The position numbers were made by a program, and so were the translations under genes. DNA of 15,893 nt from Candidatus Nomurabacteria bacterium (GTDB lineage: Bacteria; Patescibacteriota; Minisyncoccia; Phycocordibacterales; UBA9973). Positions 13,470 to 15,893 of the stretch are shown here, one piece after another (position 1 is the stretch's first letter; every line of letters starts with the position of its first letter). Below the pieces are notes generated by a model. That model made no database searches and was not told the origin of the DNA. It saw only the letters and a program-made list of their open reading frames with translations. The DNA lies in NCBI GenBank assembly GCA_023267245.1, contig JAHFNP010000008.1:1-15893 (forward strand), in the 5' to 3' direction.

Positions 13470-14363
13470 ATGAAGAAAAATTTCATTGAAATGCTGAAAG
13501 CCCGATGGGCAGAAGGCAAATTTACTTGTGTCGGACTTGATATTGACGACAAAATGATTCCTGCTTTTATGAAGGATGATTATCCATTCCTTATTGATCG
13601 CCATAATGCCTTTAATCGAGAGATTATTAATGCTACCAAAGACATTGTTTGCGCCTACAAGCCGAATTCTGCTTTCTATGAGCAGTATGGAATACAGGGT
13701 ATGCATGTTCTATACCGCACATTTGAGCTTATTCATGAATTGGCCCCCAACGTGCCGATTATCTTCGATGCCAAGAGGGCGGATACTGGCAGCACAAATG
13801 AAGCTTACGCAGTTTCAGCTTTTGATTATTTAGGCGCTGATGCTATTACTGTCCATCCATACTTTGGAAGTGAAGCCATGAAGCCATTTCTTGATCGAAA
13901 AGACAAAGGAATTATTGTTCTTTGTCGCACTTCAAATCCTGGGGCTGGAGAGTTTCAGGATTTAATGGTCACTGAAAAAATGCCACAAATGGGAGGAGGA
14001 GGGCTTAAAATTCCACTTTATGGAAAGATTGCAGAGATGGTCAAGTTTAAATGGAACTACAACGGCAACTGTCTTCTTGTAGTAGGAGCAACTTTTCCTG
14101 AAGAGATTAAACGTGTTCGCGAAATTGTGGGGGATATGCCAATTCTTATTCCTGGAATAGGAGCGCAAGGCGGTGATTTAGAAAAAACACTCTTAGCTGG
14201 ATTTGATTCAAAATTTGAAGGGGTCATTATTAATTCCTCACGAGGAATTATCTATGCTTCAAATGGAAGAGATTTTGCCGAAGCAGCCAGGCGTGAGACT
14301 TTAAAATTAAATCAAAAAATTACTGCATGTCGCAGAGTATTGCATGAAAAGGTGTTTGGATAA
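13470..14363 (+). CDS. pyrF: Orotidine-5'-phosphate decarboxylase
   Basis: Cytoplasmic enzyme of 297 aa converting OMP to UMP, the last step of UMP synthesis. The catalytic block IIFDAKRADTGSTNEAYA carries Asp100, Lys102 and Asp105 of the D-x-K-x-x-D motif. Other marks are CVGLDID (20-26), YKPNSAFYEQYG (63-74) and IPGIGAQGGD near 228-237 (phosphate-binding loop). The length and the DAKRADTGSTN form place it in the longer type 2 (mycobacterial-type) PyrF group rather than the short 230-aa type. It stands alone, without other pyr genes in the window, 100 bases after the exporter and closed by a strong terminator, so it is probably transcribed by itself. No SD sequence is present before the ATG at 13470. 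Confidence 0.93.
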   Translation: MKKNFIEMLKARWAEGKFTCVGLDIDDKMIPAFMKDDYPFLIDRHNAFNREIINATKDIVCAYKPNSAFYEQYGIQGMHVLYRTFELIHELAPNVPIIFDAKRADTGSTNEAYAVSAFDYLGADAITVHPYFGSEAMKPFLDRKDKGIIVLCRTSNPGAGEFQDLMVTEKMPQMGGGGLKIPLYGKIAEMVKFKWNYNGNCLLVVGATFPEEIKRVREIVGDMPILIPGIGAQGGDLEKTLLAGFDSKFEGVIINSSRGIIYASNGRDFAEAARRETLKLNQKITACRRVLHEKVFG

Positions 14364-14373
14364 TAACAATAGA

Positions 14374-14405
14374 AAAAGGGGTTCAGAAAATTCTGAACCC
14401 CTTTT
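14374..14405 (+). terminator. Strong bidirectional Rho-independent terminator
   Basis: A perfect 15-base inverted repeat (14374-14388 and 14391-14405) has the core GGGGTTCAGAA/TTCTGAACCCC. TTTTATTTTTTTA follows on the plus strand and a run of five T on the minus strand. It lies between the convergent pyrF and pseudouridine synthase genes and should end transcription from both. Confidence 0.92.
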
Positions 14406-14415
14406 ATTTTTTTAT

Positions 14416-15108
14416 TTAAAGTCCAAGTCTTTTGAGGAATTCTTTGAGTTCGATCGCAGTTAGTTCGCGATGTGTATTTTCTTTCAATTTGCCGAGTTCT
14501 ATATTCATAACTCTGACGCGGATAAGGTCGATCACATGATAACCAAGCAGTTCGCACATCTTGCGGATCTGGCGATTTTTGCCTTCGGTCAGAATGATAG
14601 AAAATTTCTTTGCCCCGACTCTTTTTGTCACCGCTTTTTTGGTTACATATTTTTCCATTTTAAGTCCGCCAGACATTTTCGTAAGGAAAGTTTCCGTAAA
14701 AGACTTAGTTAGTGTGACAATATATTCTTTCTCGTGTTCTTTTTCCGGACTGAGCAGTTTGCCGGTTACCCGTCCGTCATTGGTGAAGATTAAAAGTCCA
14801 TGCGAGTCTTTGTCCAACCGGCCGACAGGGAATACTCCTTTGGGAAATTTTACTATGTCTAGGATTTCCTGTTCTCCTTTTTGAGGCGTGGTCGTCACGA
14901 CGCCGATCGGCTTATTGTAGGCGAAGTAAAATAGTTTTTCTTTGCTCTTGCCGACGGTCACGATGTCTTTCTCGGATACTCGATCGCCCAAGACTGCCTT
15001 CCGGCCATTTATCAAAACAAGACCCTTTTCTATTAAAGTATCTGCGCCGCGGCGGCTCGCTATGTTGGTCTCAGCCAAATATTTATTTATTCTGATAGGG
15101 AAGATCAT
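14416..15108 (-). CDS. RluF/RsuA-family rRNA pseudouridine synthase
   Basis: Enzyme of 230 aa that isomerises a uridine in rRNA. An S4 RNA-binding domain (about 4-60, with RINKYLAETNIASRRGADTL) precedes the catalytic domain. The active-site block FPVGRLDKDSHGLLIFTNDG gives the nucleophile Asp99 in GRLD, and ILTEGKNRQIRKMCELLG (about 172-189) is the second conserved motif. The KDS after GRLD is more like RluF (23S rRNA) than RluB or RsuA, but the target base cannot be fixed from this alone. Length is typical for the shorter members. The start codon overlaps the stop of the MFS gene as TAATG, so the two are translationally coupled. The gene ends 11 bases before the shared terminator. Confidence 0.9.
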   Translation of the reverse strand: MIFPIRINKYLAETNIASRRGADTLIEKGLVLINGRKAVLGDRVSEKDIVTVGKSKEKLFYFAYNKPIGVVTTTPQKGEQEILDIVKFPKGVFPVGRLDKDSHGLLIFTNDGRVTGKLLSPEKEHEKEYIVTLTKSFTETFLTKMSGGLKMEKYVTKKAVTKRVGAKKFSIILTEGKNRQIRKMCELLGYHVIDLIRVRVMNIELGKLKENTHRELTAIELKEFLKRLGL

Positions 15109-15893
15109 TAGACTGTATCTTTAATCTGATAAATGTACTTGAAACCGATAAGCATAAAGACGGCCAGTACTATATAAAGTCCTTTCATTGAGATAAAAGA
15201 AAGAAGTATACTTGCGACTAGGGGCGCTATCACGAATGACAGCGGGAAAGAATTTCTGTAGAAGCTTATTATCTCGGCATCTTTAACAGTAACTTTTTTA
15301 AAGAAATAAGTTTCGCAAAGCACTTCGATCATCGCGGCGCCGATTCTCGTGATAAGAAGAATCGCTGACCACAAAAATACAGATCCGTCATTTATAAAAT
15401 ATATAAGTCCGGTCGAAAGTGTGATGATTATAAATCCGATTATGAGCATTTTTTTCTCGCCGATTTTGTCAGAGAGTTTGCCGATCGGGTATTGGATAAG
15501 GACGAACGGCAAAAGTGTAAAAGATAAAATAATGCCGATTTTTTCCCACGACAGCCCGATATATTGATGCAGGTATATCGGCGTATATATGATCATCCAA
15601 GCATAAAAGAATTGCAAAATAAAGTTGAGCATATAGATGCCGAAGATATCTTTATTTTTGAAAGTTATGTTGAACGCTTCTTTCAAGGATATTTTTTTGT
15701 ATAAAGGATCTTTGAAACCCTTAAAGCCGTATATAAAAAGTATCAGTGAAGGTACAAGAGCGATAAGGCCGAAGGTAAATAGATTGCCGTAACCAAATCT
15801 CTCTGCTACAAATCCTGATGCAAGCGGTGCTATGAGCCAAGCTAAATTAAGTATCGTCAGATATGTCCCGCGAGTCAGCCCAGTCGTGGCAGT
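15108..15893 (-). CDS. MFS transporter, 5' end beyond the window
   Basis: The minus-strand frame is open from the stop at 15110 to the right edge, giving 261 residues without a start codon that looks real; a TTG at 15686 is internal. Reading in from the edge, the sequence shows hydrophobic helices typical of the major facilitator superfamily: TRGTYLTILNLAWLIAPLAS, then FGLIALVPSLILFIYGF, and the later cytoplasmic-loop motif YPIGKLSDKIGEKKML (a G-x-L-x-D-[RK]-x-G-[RK]-[RK] signature at the start of the second half). About eight membrane segments are present, so roughly a third of the N-terminal part is missing. The substrate is unknown. It is followed with a one-base overlap by the pseudouridine synthase gene. 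Confidence 0.85.
   Translation of the reverse strand, partial: TATTGLTRGTYLTILNLAWLIAPLASGFVAERFGYGNLFTFGLIALVPSLILFIYGFKGFKDPLYKKISLKEAFNITFKNKDIFGIYMLNFILQFFYAWMIIYTPIYLHQYIGLSWEKIGIILSFTLLPFVLIQYPIGKLSDKIGEKKMLIIGFIIITLSTGLIYFINDGSVFLWSAILLITRIGAAMIEVLCETYFFKKVTVKDAEIISFYRNSFPLSFVIAPLVASILLSFISMKGLYIVLAVFMLIGFKYIYQIKDTV

Noticed and set aside
1..15893. Recoded TGA (Gly or Trp) as in some candidate phyla
   Set aside because: No gene needs read-through of TGA, and TGA ends the DoxX gene with a natural ATGA overlap.

Overview
The window is an AT-rich, tightly packed stretch of a bacterial chromosome with 17 complete protein genes and one that runs off the right edge. A Candidate Phyla Radiation (Patescibacteria, Parcubacteria-like) or similar small-genome bacterium fits best. 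The reasons are a long VanW/PG-binding protein, two small DUF5666-like membrane-anchored proteins, very short intergenic gaps, almost no Shine-Dalgarno sequences and several apparently leaderless promoters. This is inferred from gene style; no rRNA or ribosomal protein gene is present to confirm it. The standard bacterial code fits: TGA acts as a stop and no in-frame TGA is needed. I saw no tRNA, rRNA, CRISPR or transposase.

Layout. 8-1927 is a cell-wall VanW protein. 1977-2546 is a C39-like cysteine peptidase domain protein with its own near-consensus promoter and a terminator behind it. 2643-8721 is a co-directional run: a VIT1/CCC1-type membrane protein, an ECF sigma factor, an unrecognised membrane protein, a DUF5666-like protein, a MacA-like adaptor, a MacB-type ATPase, a MacB/FtsX-type permease, then a second DUF5666-like protein. 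It reads as a sigma-factor-linked exporter or envelope operon. 8745-11413 is a compact flavin electron-transfer module: a membrane-anchored FMN-binding protein, the flavin transferase ApbE, and an RnfD/NqrB-like membrane domain fused to an NAD(P)H:flavin reductase. 11438-13369 is a DoxX-like membrane protein translationally coupled to a DrrAB-type ABC exporter. 13470-14363 is orotidine-5'-phosphate decarboxylase (pyrF). A strong bidirectional terminator separates it from a minus-strand pair, an RluF/RsuA-type pseudouridine synthase and an MFS transporter cut by the right edge.

How the genes fit together. Most of the window serves the cell envelope: wall-associated VanW, two ABC exporters, a metal-transport-like protein and a route to pass electrons from cytosolic NAD(P)H to a flavin outside the membrane. 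The best candidates for unusual biology are the three-gene flavin module, the ECF sigma/MacAB/DUF5666 locus with a possible sigma-dependent promoter at 3677-3710, and the repeated placement of -10 boxes 6 or 7 bases before a start codon, which implies leaderless mRNAs.
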